Below, piece after piece: positions 1 through 8,238 of a stretch of 9,094 nucleotides of DNA. Position 1 is the stretch's first letter, and the number at the start of each line of letters is the position of its first letter. Under the pieces are notes generated by a model that was not told the DNA's origin, made no database searches, and saw only the letters and a program-made list of their open reading frames with translations. The translations under genes and the position numbers were made by a program. The stretch lies in assembly GCA_001790315.1 (NCBI GenBank), contig MGCE01000097.1, positions 5,701 through 14,794 on the forward strand. Reading direction: 5' to 3'. Source of the DNA: Candidatus Rokubacteria bacterium RIFCSPLOWO2_02_FULL_72_37 (GTDB lineage: Bacteria > Methylomirabilota > Methylomirabilia > Rokubacteriales > CSP1-6).

Positions 1-573
1 GGCGAGGAGCTCGGCGAGTTCAGGATGTCGGACGTGCTCAGGCGCCTGATCGACAAGATGATCAGCCGGCATCCGCACGTGTTCGGCGACGCTTCCGCCG
101 CGACGCCGCGCGAGGTGGCCGCGCAGTGGGAGGCCCTGAAGCAGCGAGAGGTCGAGGGTCGGCGGAGGTCGGTCATCGACGGCGTGCCGCGCGCGCTCCC
201 CTCGCTGCTGCGCGCCCAGCGGCTCCAGGCGAAGGCGGCGCAGGTGCACTTCGACTGGCCGGATGCGCGCTCGGCGTGGGAAAAGGTCGAAGAGGAGATG
301 CGCGAGACGGCCGCCGCGCTCGCCAGCGGTGACGGCGCGCGTGTGCGAGAAGAGCTCGGCGACGTCCTGTTCTCACTCGTGAACGTCGCTCGGTTGTCGG
401 ACATCGATGCCGAGGACGTGCTCCAGGGCGCGATCGAGAAGTTTCGGCGTCGGTTCGCCGAGATGGAGGCGGATCTGATCGCCCGCGGCAAGACCCTCGG
501 CGAGGTGCCGCCAGACGAGTTCGAACGCTCGTGGGAAGCCGCGAAGGCTCACGAGCACAAACGGGAGCCATGA
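1..573 (+). CDS. mazG: Nucleoside triphosphate pyrophosphohydrolase MazG, 3' part (5' end outside window)
   Basis: MazG hydrolyses (d)NTPs to NMP and pyrophosphate in the cytosol, a house-cleaning and stringent-response-linked role. The frame is open from base 1. The first codons (EELGEF, then SDVLRRLIDKMISRHPHVFGD) match the family's signature at the end of the first MazG domain, so the ATG at 25 is an internal methionine and the true start lies upstream. About 190 codons are visible. The C-terminal MazG domain follows, with the metal-binding helix motif EKVEEEMRE at bases 280-306 and the partner EELGD at 349-363, which fits the EExxE...ExxD pattern. The end resembles full-length MazG (KTLGEVPPDEFERSWEAAK). 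The stop TGA at 571-573 overlaps the next gene's ATG, which suggests translational coupling. The family call is firm. Whether the gene is intact upstream cannot be seen. Confidence 0.9.
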   Translation, partial: GEELGEFRMSDVLRRLIDKMISRHPHVFGDASAATPREVAAQWEALKQREVEGRRRSVIDGVPRALPSLLRAQRLQAKAAQVHFDWPDARSAWEKVEEEMRETAAALASGDGARVREELGDVLFSLVNVARLSDIDAEDVLQGAIEKFRRRFAEMEADLIARGKTLGEVPPDEFERSWEAAKAHEHKREP

Positions 574-1106
574 AGCTCAAGATTGGACCGGCGACGATTT
601 CCATCGAACGCGGCGACATCACCGACCGGGACGTCGACGCGATCGTCAATGCGGCGAACTCGACGCTCGCCATGGGCACAGGGGTGGCCGGCGCCATCAA
701 GCGCAAGGGCGGCGTCATCATCGAAGAGGAAGCCATGCGGCAGGGGCCGGTCGAGGTCGGCGAAGCCGTCCTGACCACCGGCGGAAACCTCCCCGCCACC
801 CACGTGATCCATGCCGCCGTCATGGGACCGGACCTCAAGACCGACGGCGACAAGATCGCGACCACGACCCGCGCCGTCCTGGCCCTCGCCATGAAGCACC
901 GGATCACGTCGATCGCGCTGCCGGCGCTGGGAACCGGTGTCGGCCGCGTGCCCGGGGCCGTCTCGGCGGAAGCCATGCTCGGGGCGCTGCTCGAGCACCT
1001 CCGTGCCGGCGGGTCCACCCTCAAGCGCGCGGTCTTCGTGCTCTACCAGGACGACGCCTACAAAGCCTTTATCGATACGCTGAAGCGGCTCGGTGGAGTA
1101 CAGTAA
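570..1106 (+). CDS. Macro-domain protein (ADP-ribose or related ligand binding/hydrolysis)
   Basis: This is a single stand-alone macro domain of 178 residues. Macro domains bind ADP-ribose or its derivatives, and some remove ADP-ribose from proteins or deacetylate O-acetyl-ADP-ribose. Visible hallmarks are GDIT at residues 15-18, DAIVNAAN at 23-30 with the adenine- and ribose-contacting Asp and Asn, a glycine loop GTGVAGAI at 36-43, and the phosphate-binding loop ALPALGTGVGRVPG at about 116-129. The glycine loop reads MGTGVAGAI rather than the GGGGVDGAI of MacroD-type hydrolases, so catalytic de-ADP-ribosylation cannot be assumed. I chose the ATG at 570 because it overlaps the mazG stop (ATGA) and the macro fold begins there. 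An in-frame ATG at 531 would add 13 residues inside mazG that have no domain support. The stop is 9 nt before pilB. No functional link to pili is evident. Confidence 0.88.
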   Translation: MKLKIGPATISIERGDITDRDVDAIVNAANSTLAMGTGVAGAIKRKGGVIIEEEAMRQGPVEVGEAVLTTGGNLPATHVIHAAVMGPDLKTDGDKIATTTRAVLALAMKHRITSIALPALGTGVGRVPGAVSAEAMLGALLEHLRAGGSTLKRAVFVLYQDDAYKAFIDTLKRLGGVQ

Positions 1107-1115
1107 AGGGTCAGC

Positions 1116-2852
1116 ATGGCCCAGGTGAAGCTCGGGCAACCCGTCAATCGACGGCTCGGGGATCTCCTTGTCGCCGACGGCCTCATCACGCCCGAACAGC
1201 TCACCAAGGCGTTGACGGAGCAGAAGGGCTCGACCGAGAAGCTCGGCTCCATCCTCACGAAGCTCGGCTTTATCAACGAAGAGCAGCTCATCGGCTTCCT
1301 CTCGCGCCAGTACGGCGTGCCGTCGATCACGCTCTCGCAGCTCGAGATCGATCCCGACGTGCTGAAGCTCGTTCCCCCGACGATCGCGAAGAAGTACGAG
1401 GTGCTCCCGGTGCGGCGGATGGGGAACTCGCTGGCTCTCGCGATGGCCGACCCGACGAACGTGTTCGCCCTCGACGATATCTCCTTCATGACGAACCTCC
1501 AGGTGCTTCCGCTCGTCGCCTCGCAGACGGCGATCAAGAAGGCGATCGACCGCAACTACGAGTCGAAAACGGAGGCGATCACCAGTTTCATGCAGGACAT
1601 GTCGTCGGACCTCACGAACGTCGAGGTCCTCGAGGGCGACGACGAGACGGGCGCCAAGGTCGACATCTTCGAGTTGAAGGAGTCGGCCGACGAGGCGCCG
1701 GTCGTCAAGCTCGTCAACATGGTGCTCGTGGACGCGATCCAGAAGGGCGCGTCCGACATCCATTTCGAGTCGTACGAGAAGGTGTTCCGCGTCAGGTTCC
1801 GGATCGACGGCGTGCTCCACGAGATGCTCTCGCCGCCCAAGCGGCTCGAGTCCGCCATCCTGTCGCGCCTCAAGATCATGTCGAGCCTCGACATCGCCGA
1901 GCGCCGGCTGCCGCAGGACGGCCGCATCAAGCTCCGCTACAGCAACCGCGAGATCGACTTCCGCGTGTCGACGCTGCCGACGATCTTTGGCGAGAAGGCG
2001 GTCCTCCGGATCCTCGACAAGGACGCGCTGCGGCTCGATCTCACCCAGCTCGGCTTCGACAGGTGGAGCCTGGATAAGTTCAACGCCGCGATCCACCAGC
2101 CGTACGGCATGGTCCTGATCACCGGCCCCACGGGCTCGGGCAAGACCACGACGCTCTACTCCGCGATCCACACGATCAACTCCTCCGATGTGAACATCAT
2201 GACCGCCGAGGACCCGGTCGAGTACAACCTGAAAGGCGTCAACCAGGTCCAGATCAACGAGGGCGTCGGGCGCACGTTCTCCGCCGCCCTCCGCTCCTTC
2301 CTCCGGCAGGACCCGGACGTCATCCTCGTCGGCGAGACGCGCGACCTCGAGACCGCGCAGATCTCGATCCGCGCGGCCCTCACCGGCCATCTCGTCTTCA
2401 CGACGCTGCATACCAACGACTGCCCCTCGACCGTGGCACGACTCCTCGACATGGGCATTCCGCCCTTCCTGGTCGCCTCGTCACTGCTGCTCATCCTCGC
2501 GCAGCGCCTCGGACGCAAGGTCTGCGCGCAGTGCAAGGAGCCGTACGAGGTCGACGAGGCCAGCCTGGTCCCCTACGGACACACTTCCACCGGGGCCGGG
2601 AAGATCAGGCTCTACAAGGGCAAGGGCTGCCCGACCTGCAACTTCACCGGAATGAAGGGGCGCGTCGCGATCTATGAGATCATGCCCATCACCGAGGAGC
2701 TGCGCGACGCGATCCTCAAGGGCGCGCAGACGGCGGAGCTCAGGACGATCGCGGAGTCGCAGGGCATGAAGACGCTCCGGCAGGCGGGGCTCATGAAGGT
2801 CATCGACGGGACCACGACGATCGAGGAGATCCTCAGGGTCACCCTGTCCTGA
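1116..2852 (+). CDS. pilB: Type IV pilus assembly ATPase PilB with N-terminal MshEN domain
   Basis: PilB is the cytoplasmic hexameric ATPase that powers pilus extension by turning the PilC platform. The protein has 578 residues, normal for the family. Residues 13-65 carry two tandem MshEN-type motifs (RLGDLL..DGLI....L..AL..Q and LGSIL..LGFI....L..FL..Q). That fold binds c-di-GMP in MshE and some PilB proteins. The T2SS-E ATPase follows: Walker A GPTGSGKT at 337-344, Asp box AEDPVEY at 364-370, Walker B VILVGE at 402-407 with Glu407, and His box GHLVFTTLHTND starting near 424. A zinc-type tetracysteine, Cys470/473 and Cys505/508, is typical of PilB/GspE and absent from PilT. The ATG at 1116 follows the Shine-Dalgarno-like AAAGGG at 1105-1110. 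GspE is the alternative, but the adjoining pilT, pilC, pilS, pilR and pilin genes favour PilB. Confidence 0.95.
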   Translation: MAQVKLGQPVNRRLGDLLVADGLITPEQLTKALTEQKGSTEKLGSILTKLGFINEEQLIGFLSRQYGVPSITLSQLEIDPDVLKLVPPTIAKKYEVLPVRRMGNSLALAMADPTNVFALDDISFMTNLQVLPLVASQTAIKKAIDRNYESKTEAITSFMQDMSSDLTNVEVLEGDDETGAKVDIFELKESADEAPVVKLVNMVLVDAIQKGASDIHFESYEKVFRVRFRIDGVLHEMLSPPKRLESAILSRLKIMSSLDIAERRLPQDGRIKLRYSNREIDFRVSTLPTIFGEKAVLRILDKDALRLDLTQLGFDRWSLDKFNAAIHQPYGMVLITGPTGSGKTTTLYSAIHTINSSDVNIMTAEDPVEYNLKGVNQVQINEGVGRTFSAALRSFLRQDPDVILVGETRDLETAQISIRAALTGHLVFTTLHTNDCPSTVARLLDMGIPPFLVASSLLLILAQRLGRKVCAQCKEPYEVDEASLVPYGHTSTGAGKIRLYKGKGCPTCNFTGMKGRVAIYEIMPITEELRDAILKGAQTAELRTIAESQGMKTLRQAGLMKVIDGTTTIEEILRVTLS

Positions 2853-2880
2853 CCCGGTCCGTTGCCAACGAGGAGGGCGC

Positions 2881-3996
2881 ATGGCCGTCAACATGGCCGA
2901 TCTGCTCCAGATGATGGTGGACCGTGGGGCCTCCGACCTCCACATCACGAGTGGCACGTATCCGCAGCTCCGGATCAACGGCCGCCTCACGCAGCTCACG
3001 CAATACGACGTCCTGGCCCCCCAGGACACGCAGCGACTCGCGTACAGCGTGCTCAACGAGGCGCAAAAGCAGAAGTACGAGGAGGAGAACGAGCTCGACC
3101 TCTCGTTCGGCATCCAGGGACTGGCGCGGTTCCGCTGCAACGTGTACCGGCAACGCGGGGCCGTCGCGGCCGCCATCCGCATCATCCCGTACAAGATCCG
3201 CTCGTTCGACGAGCTCGGACTGCCCCCGATCGTGCAGCAGCTGGCCGAGCGGCCCAAGGGGCTCATCCTCGTGACGGGGCCGACCGGCTCGGGAAAGTCG
3301 ACCACGCTCGCCGCGATGATCGACAAGATCAACAACGAGCGTCACGAGCACATCATGACGATCGAGGATCCGATCGAGTTCGTCCATCCGCACAAATCGT
3401 GCCTGGTGAATCAGCGCGAGGTGTTCGCGGACACGCTCTCGTTCGCCAGGGCCTTGAAATCGATCCTCCGCCAGGACCCGGACGTCGTGCTGGTCGGCGA
3501 GATGCGCGACCTGGAGACCATCGCGGCGGCGCTGACGATCGCGGAAACCGGGCATCTCACCTTCGGCACGCTGCACACGAATTCCTGCGCCCAGACCATG
3601 AATCGCATCATCGACGTGTTCCCGACCACGCAGCAGGCGCAGGTCAGGGCGCAGCTCGCCCTCGTGATCGAGGGGGTGCTCTCCCAAACGCTGGTGCCCA
3701 AGATCGGCGGCGGTCGCGCCATGGCGCTGGAGATCATGGTCGCGACGCCCGCGATCAGGAACCTGATCCGCGAGGAGAAGATCCACCAAGTCTACTCGGC
3801 GATCGCGACCGGGCAGAAGTTCGGTATGCAGACGATGAACCAGTCGCTCGCGGACCTCGTCAAGCGCAAGTTCATCACGCGCGAGGACGCGTTCAACCGC
3901 TCGACCCTTCCCGAGGAGTTGCAGCAGCTCCTTTCTCACGAGGGTCCGGCCCTGGCCCCCGCAACGGCCGGCGCGTCACCGTTTGCCAGGCGTTAG
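2881..3996 (+). CDS. pilT: Type IV pilus retraction ATPase PilT
   Basis: PilT is the hexameric motor that depolymerises pili and drives retraction, as in twitching motility and DNA uptake. The protein has 371 residues, slightly longer than common PilT because of an Ala/Pro-rich tail after LLSHEG. Motifs are Walker A GPTGSGKS at 133-140, Asp box TIEDPIEF at 160-167, Walker B VVLVGE at 202-207, and His box TGHLTFGTLHTN at 223-234. The PilT signature AIRNLIREEK at 291-300, needed for retraction in studied PilT proteins, is intact. It lacks the tetracysteine and MshEN region of PilB, which separates the two paralogues. The ATG at 2881 is preceded by a perfect AGGAGG at 2871-2876. The gap to pilB is 28 nt. 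Its stop codon overlaps the Shine-Dalgarno site of pilC. Confidence is high from motifs and context. Confidence 0.95.
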   Translation: MAVNMADLLQMMVDRGASDLHITSGTYPQLRINGRLTQLTQYDVLAPQDTQRLAYSVLNEAQKQKYEEENELDLSFGIQGLARFRCNVYRQRGAVAAAIRIIPYKIRSFDELGLPPIVQQLAERPKGLILVTGPTGSGKSTTLAAMIDKINNERHEHIMTIEDPIEFVHPHKSCLVNQREVFADTLSFARALKSILRQDPDVVLVGEMRDLETIAAALTIAETGHLTFGTLHTNSCAQTMNRIIDVFPTTQQAQVRAQLALVIEGVLSQTLVPKIGGGRAMALEIMVATPAIRNLIREEKIHQVYSAIATGQKFGMQTMNQSLADLVKRKFITREDAFNRSTLPEELQQLLSHEGPALAPATAGASPFARR

Positions 3997-4005
3997 GAGG
4001 CGACC

Positions 4006-5208
4006 ATGGCGGTTTTTGCGTATCGCGGCCGGTCGACGTCGGGAACCGTCTCCGGCGAAATCGAGGCTGACAGTCGGCCCGCAGCCGTCGCCCAGCTGCG
4101 CGCGCGAGGCATCGTCGCCACCGCCGTCCAGGAGCGTCAGGCGAGGGCGGCGGCCGTCAAGAAGATCAGCGGCAAGGTCAGGGATAAGGATCTGGCGATC
4201 TACACGCGCCAGTTCTCCACGATGGTGGATGCCGGCCTGCCGATCGCGCAGTGCCTGGCCATTCTCTCCGAGCAAGGGGAATCCAAGGCGCTCCGGGACG
4301 TCACGGGCAAGATCGCCCGTGAGGTCGAGGGGGGCGCGACGCTCGCGGAGTCGTTTCGCAAGTATCCGAAGGTCTTCAACGATCTCTTCACGAACATGCT
4401 CCAGGTCGGCGAGTCGGGCGGCGTGCTCGACGTCGTCCTCCAGCGCCTGTCCGGGTACATCGAAAAAGCCGCCAAGCTCAAGGCCAAGGTGAAGGGCGCG
4501 ATGGTGTACCCGGTCACGATCATGGGCGTGGCCGCGCTCGTCATCGTCTTCATGATGATCTTCGTCATCCCGACGTTCGCGAAGATGTTCGAGGGGCTGG
4601 GTGCGGACCTGCCGTTGCCGACGAAAATCGTCATGGTCCTGTCCGGGTTCACGCAGAAGTACATCCTCTTCATCATCGTCGGCATCGCCGCGATCATCTA
4701 TGCCATCAAGCGCTACTACAATACCGACCAGGGCAGCAAGGCCATCGACGCCTTCCTGCTGAAAGTGCCCGTGATCGGCATGCTCATTCGCAAGGTCGCG
4801 GTCGCGCGCTTCACGCGCACGCTCGGCACGCTGATCTCGTCGGGTGTGCCCATCCTCGAGGGGCTCCTCATCACTGCGCGGTCCGCGGGCAACCGCGTGG
4901 TCGAGCGCGAGGTGATGCAGGCGCGCAACGCCGTGACCGCCGGGCGGACACTCTCCGAGCCCCTCCGCGGCAGCACCGTGTTCCCGCCGATGGTCGTGCA
5001 CATGATCAACGTGGGCGAGAATACCGGCGCCCTCGACCAGATGCTGAGCAAGATCGCCGACTTCTACGACGACGAGGTCGATACGGCGGTGGGCGCGCTC
5101 ACGTCGCTCCTGGAGCCCATCATGATCGTGTTCCTGGGCGTCGTGGTCGGCGGGCTCGTCGTCGCCATGTACCTGCCGATCTTCAAGCTGGTTACGATAA
5201 TGAAGTAG
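4006..5208 (+). CDS. pilC: Type IV pilus inner-membrane platform protein PilC
   Basis: PilC is the polytopic inner-membrane platform that couples the PilB and PilT motors to pilin insertion or removal. The protein has 400 residues, the usual family length. It has a short soluble N-terminus, a first T2SS-F domain at about 69-191 ending in a hydrophobic segment (about 168-192), a second membrane segment at about 218-237, and a second T2SS-F domain at about 272-394 ending in a third segment (about 371-392). Both domains carry the repeated features QFSTMVDAGLPIAQCL / TLGTLISSGVPILEGL and VGESGG / VGENTG. The start is fixed by AGGAGG at 3995-4000, which overlaps the pilT stop codon. The gene ends in tandem TAG TAG codons. 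The second TAG overlaps the GTG start of pilS. GspF is the homologous alternative, but the neighbours make it PilC. Confidence 0.95.
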   Translation: MAVFAYRGRSTSGTVSGEIEADSRPAAVAQLRARGIVATAVQERQARAAAVKKISGKVRDKDLAIYTRQFSTMVDAGLPIAQCLAILSEQGESKALRDVTGKIAREVEGGATLAESFRKYPKVFNDLFTNMLQVGESGGVLDVVLQRLSGYIEKAAKLKAKVKGAMVYPVTIMGVAALVIVFMMIFVIPTFAKMFEGLGADLPLPTKIVMVLSGFTQKYILFIIVGIAAIIYAIKRYYNTDQGSKAIDAFLLKVPVIGMLIRKVAVARFTRTLGTLISSGVPILEGLLITARSAGNRVVEREVMQARNAVTAGRTLSEPLRGSTVFPPMVVHMINVGENTGALDQMLSKIADFYDDEVDTAVGALTSLLEPIMIVFLGVVVGGLVVAMYLPIFKLVTIMK

Positions 5209-5210
5209 TA

Positions 5211-6827
5211 GTGAAGCCGTTCAACGTCCACGGTCTCCTGCGGGGCTTCGCGTGGGCGAAGCTCGGGTTCGCGGCGCTGCTCGTCGCGCTGGGACCGCTC
5301 ACGTCGTCCGGTCTCATACCGGACGAGATGCGGATCCTGGCGCTGGCCCTCCTGGTGGCGGTCGGCTCCTCGGTCGCACTGCTCGTTCTCGAACCGCTGG
5401 CGCAGCCGGGCCGCGTCGCGTGGCTCATCTGTCTCCTCGACGCGGCGCTCATCACGGCTGTCGTCGCCGCCACCGGAGGAGCCAGCTCCATCTTCGCGTT
5501 CCTCTACGTGTTGCTCGTGACCGGCGCCTGCGTCCTGTTGTCGCGGACCGGGGGCCTGGCCATCGCGGCGGTGTCCTGTGTCCTCTACACGGGCGTCGTC
5601 CTCGGGCGCACCGTGTTCCCGGTGAGCGTCTTCTTCGACGCGCCCCAGGAGACGACGGCGCTCGAGCTGCTGACGATCTTCCTCAACGCGGGGACCTTCC
5701 TCACCGTCGCGATCGTGGCCGGCGGCCTGGCGGAGCAGTTCCGGTCCACCCGCGCCCAGCTCGAGACCCAGCGCCGCGACCTCCTCGACCTCCAGGCCTT
5801 CAAGGATCTCGTCTTCCAGTCCGTCGGCACCGGGCTCATCGCGCTCGACCGTGGTCACCGCATCACCGCGTTCAACGGGGCCGCCGAGGAGATGGTCGGC
5901 GTCCACGCCGAGCACGTCATCGCGAGCCCGTGGACGGCCGTGTTCGGTGACTTCGCGGACCTCGACGAGATCGCCGCGGCGATCGATGCGCGCCCGCGGG
6001 CGGTCGTGCAGCGCGAGACGACGCTGCGGCGCTCCGACGGCGGGAACGGCGCGGTGCGCATGACATTCTCCGCCCTCCGCTCCGGTGACGGCGAGCGCGT
6101 CGGCTTGATCGCGGCGTGCGAAGACCTGTCCACGATCCGCGCGATGGAGGAGCGGATGCGGCAGGCGGATCGTCTGGCGACGCTCGGCCGGATGGCGGCG
6201 AACATCGCGCACGAGGTGCGCAACCCGCTGGCGTCGCTCACCGGAGCCATCGAGGTGCTGGTGAGTCCCTCCACCGACGGCGACGCCCGCGACCGTCTCT
6301 CGCAGATCGTCCTCCGCGAGTCGGAGCGGCTCAACGAGATCATCAAGAACTTCCTCGAGTACGCGCGGCCGGCGCCGCTCGTCCTGCAGACCGCCGACGT
6401 CGCAGGCATCGCCGAGGAGGTCCTGGTGCTCCTGGGCCACCGGGCGCTCCCCGAGGGCCTCAAGATCGTGCGCGAGTTCACTCCGCCGCTGCCGTGGCGA
6501 GTCGATCCCCAGCAGTTCCGCCAGGTCCTCTGGAATCTCTGTCTCAATGCCGTCGAGGCGATGCCCGAAGGCGGCGAGCTCCGCCTCGGTACGACGGCGC
6601 GGGGCCGGTCGCTCGAGGTCTGGGTCGCCGATACCGGGGAGGGCCTGTCCGCGACCGACCTCGCGCACATCTTCGAGCCCTTCTATTCGACCAAGCCCGG
6701 GGGCACCGGTCTCGGGCTGGCGCTCGTGCACCGGATCGTCCGCGACCACGGCGGGCTCACCGACGTGCGCAGCGCGCCGGGCCTCGGTACCACCTTCACG
6801 CTCTCCTTGCCCGCGACCGATGGCTGA
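5211..6827 (+). CDS. pilS: PilS-type membrane sensor histidine kinase
   Basis: This is the sensor kinase of the PilS-PilR system, which adjusts pilin transcription. The protein has 538 residues. Six hydrophobic segments lie at about 15-31, 41-60, 69-87, 93-110, 114-132 and 153-173, the PilS layout with almost no periplasmic domain. A PAS domain follows at about 196-300 (FQSVGTGLIALD...ITAFNGAAEEMVG). The kinase core has H-box AHEVRNPL with phospho-acceptor His334, N-box NLCLNAVEA with Asn442 and Asn446, G1 box ADTGEG at 473-478, F box FEPFYSTK, and G2 box GGTGLGLA starting at about 497. All catalytic motifs are intact. The start is GTG at 5211 with no strong Shine-Dalgarno site. It sits 2 nt past the pilC stop, so translational coupling is likely. 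The 3' end overlaps pilR by 8 nt. The PilS name rests on membrane topology and locus. Confidence 0.92.
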   Translation: MKPFNVHGLLRGFAWAKLGFAALLVALGPLTSSGLIPDEMRILALALLVAVGSSVALLVLEPLAQPGRVAWLICLLDAALITAVVAATGGASSIFAFLYVLLVTGACVLLSRTGGLAIAAVSCVLYTGVVLGRTVFPVSVFFDAPQETTALELLTIFLNAGTFLTVAIVAGGLAEQFRSTRAQLETQRRDLLDLQAFKDLVFQSVGTGLIALDRGHRITAFNGAAEEMVGVHAEHVIASPWTAVFGDFADLDEIAAAIDARPRAVVQRETTLRRSDGGNGAVRMTFSALRSGDGERVGLIAACEDLSTIRAMEERMRQADRLATLGRMAANIAHEVRNPLASLTGAIEVLVSPSTDGDARDRLSQIVLRESERLNEIIKNFLEYARPAPLVLQTADVAGIAEEVLVLLGHRALPEGLKIVREFTPPLPWRVDPQQFRQVLWNLCLNAVEAMPEGGELRLGTTARGRSLEVWVADTGEGLSATDLAHIFEPFYSTKPGGTGLGLALVHRIVRDHGGLTDVRSAPGLGTTFTLSLPATDG

Positions 6828-8202
6828 CGCCCGCGTCCTGGTCGTCGACGACGAGCGCAGCATGCGCGAGCTCCTCGCGATCATGCTGCGGCAGGCCGGC
6901 CACCAGGTGACGCTGGCCGACGGGGGTGAGCAGGCGCTCGAGGCCCTGCGGGGCGGCTCGTTCGACCTCGTCATCACCGACCTCCGCATGCGACGGGTGG
7001 ACGGCCTCGCGGTCCTCCGCGCGACGAAGGAGCTGTCCCCGCACACGGTGGTGCTCGTCGTCACCGCCTTCGCGTCCACGGAGACGGCGGTCGAGGCGAT
7101 GAAGCTCGGCGCCTACGACTACGTCACCAAGCCGTTCAAGACGGACGAGATCAAGCTGACGATCGCGAACGCGCTCGAGCGCAAACGTCTCCAGGACGAG
7201 AACGTCGCGCTCAAGCGGCAGCTCCGCCGGGAGCGCGGCTTCGCCAATTTCATCGGCAAGAGCCCCAGGATGGTCGAGGTCTTCGAGACCATCCGGAAGA
7301 CCGCCGACAGTCTCTCGACCGTCCTCGTCACCGGCGAGAGCGGGACGGGCAAGGAGCTGGTCGCCCAGGCCATCCACCAGGAGAGCCCGCGGCGCACCGG
7401 CCCCTTCGTCTCGGTGAACTGTGGCGCGATCCCGGAGACTCTGATGGAGTCCGAGCTCTTCGGCCACCTGAAGGGGGCGTTCACCGGCGCGGTGGCCACC
7501 ACCACGGGCCTGTTCTCCGCGGCCGACGGCGGCAGCCTCTTTCTCGACGAGATCACCGAGGTTCCCCAGTCGGTGCAGGTGAAGCTCCTCCGCGCGATCC
7601 AGGAGCGTGAGATCCGCCGCGTCGGCGACACGCGCGACACCAGGGTCGACGTGCGCCTGATCGCGGCCTCGAACCGCGACGTCGCCAAGGCGGTGGCCGA
7701 GGGCTCGCTTCGCGAGGACCTCTTCTACCGGCTGAACGTCATCCCGATCCATCTGCCGCCGCTTCGCGAGCGTCGCGAGGACATCCCGCCGCTCGTCGCC
7801 CACTTCATCCAGAAGATCTCCGCCGAGCTCGGCAAGAGCGTCCGGGGGGTGACGCCCGAGGCCCTCGCCATCCTCGAGCAGCACCGGTGGCCCGGGAACA
7901 TCCGCGAGCTCGAGAACGTCATCGAGCGCGCGCTCGTGCTCGGCAGCGGTGAGATGCTGGAAGCCGGAGCGTTGCCCCCGGACCTGCAGCGGCCCCACGA
8001 CGGGCCGGACGTCCCGCTGGAGATTCCCCCGGACGGTCTGGACCTCGAGACGACGCTCGACCGGATCGAGCACCGCTACATCCAGATGGCGCTGACGCGC
8101 ACGGGAGGGGTGCAGACGCGTGCGGCCGAGCTCCTTCGCGTGAGCTTCCGACAGTTCCGTTACAAGCTCCAGAAGCACATCGCCCGGGCCGGGCCGCGCT
8201 GA
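6820..8202 (+). CDS. pilR: PilR-type sigma-54-dependent response regulator
   Basis: This is an NtrC-family activator, phosphorylated by PilS, that uses ATP hydrolysis to open sigma-54 RNA polymerase promoters. The protein has 460 residues. The receiver domain at about 4-120 has the acidic pair Asp10/Asp11, phospho-acceptor Asp54 and conserved Lys104. The AAA+ domain starts at about 146 with Walker A GESGTGKE at 172-179, the sigma-54-contacting GAFTGA loop intact at 219-224, and Walker B SLFLDE at 239-244. A Fis-type helix-turn-helix lies at about 417-455 (TRAAELLRVSFRQFRYKLQK). The open frame extends upstream, but the ATG at 6820 is right because MADARVLVVDDE begins the receiver fold there, overlapping the pilS stop. 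The stop TGA at 8200-8202 is the first three bases of a TGACG-N5-CGTCA dyad. Both downstream pilin genes have sigma-54 promoters, which supports the PilR name. Confidence 0.94.
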   Translation: MADARVLVVDDERSMRELLAIMLRQAGHQVTLADGGEQALEALRGGSFDLVITDLRMRRVDGLAVLRATKELSPHTVVLVVTAFASTETAVEAMKLGAYDYVTKPFKTDEIKLTIANALERKRLQDENVALKRQLRRERGFANFIGKSPRMVEVFETIRKTADSLSTVLVTGESGTGKELVAQAIHQESPRRTGPFVSVNCGAIPETLMESELFGHLKGAFTGAVATTTGLFSAADGGSLFLDEITEVPQSVQVKLLRAIQEREIRRVGDTRDTRVDVRLIAASNRDVAKAVAEGSLREDLFYRLNVIPIHLPPLRERREDIPPLVAHFIQKISAELGKSVRGVTPEALAILEQHRWPGNIRELENVIERALVLGSGEMLEAGALPPDLQRPHDGPDVPLEIPPDGLDLETTLDRIEHRYIQMALTRTGGVQTRAAELLRVSFRQFRYKLQKHIARAGPR

Positions 8203-8214
8203 CGTTTCTCGTCA
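8200..8214. promoter_or_regulatory. Candidate PilR upstream activating site 1 (TGACG-N5-CGTCA)
   Basis: This is a perfect 5-bp dyad with a T-rich 5-bp spacer (TTTCT), starting on the pilR stop codon. Its centre (8207) is 120.5 bp upstream of the -12 GC of the first pilin promoter, which puts it near -133. A near-identical dyad sits at the equivalent place before the second pilin. A dyad with an N5 spacer is the geometry of NtrC-family enhancer sites. An extra half-site CGTCA lies at 8232-8236. A terminator is unlikely because the stem is only 5 bp and no T-tract follows. Assignment to PilR is inference from position and neighbours. Confidence 0.6.
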
Positions 8215-8238
8215 CCGACGCTTACCGTCCGCGTCACG

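Noticed and set aside
549..2411. 620-codon open frame on the minus strand opposite the macro-domain gene and pilB
   Set aside because: Its composition is Arg/Asp/Glu/His-rich low-complexity of the kind produced antisense to GC-rich genes. It has no recognisable domain and lies opposite two well-supported genes.
2953..2968. TGGCACG-N5-GC inside pilT as a possible sigma-54 promoter
   Set aside because: The GG to GC distance is 11 instead of 12, and it lies within a coding region with no gene start nearby.
5064..7079. 671-codon open frame on the minus strand opposite pilC, pilS and pilR
   Set aside because: It is a shadow of the opposite strand with charged low-complexity translation, no motif, and no upstream ribosome site worth noting.
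8200..8214. TGACG-N5-CGTCA as a Rho-independent terminator of pilR (and the copy at 8805-8819 for pilin 1)
   Set aside because: The stem is only 5 bp, there is no following T-tract, and its repetition at the same distance from two promoters fits a protein binding site better.
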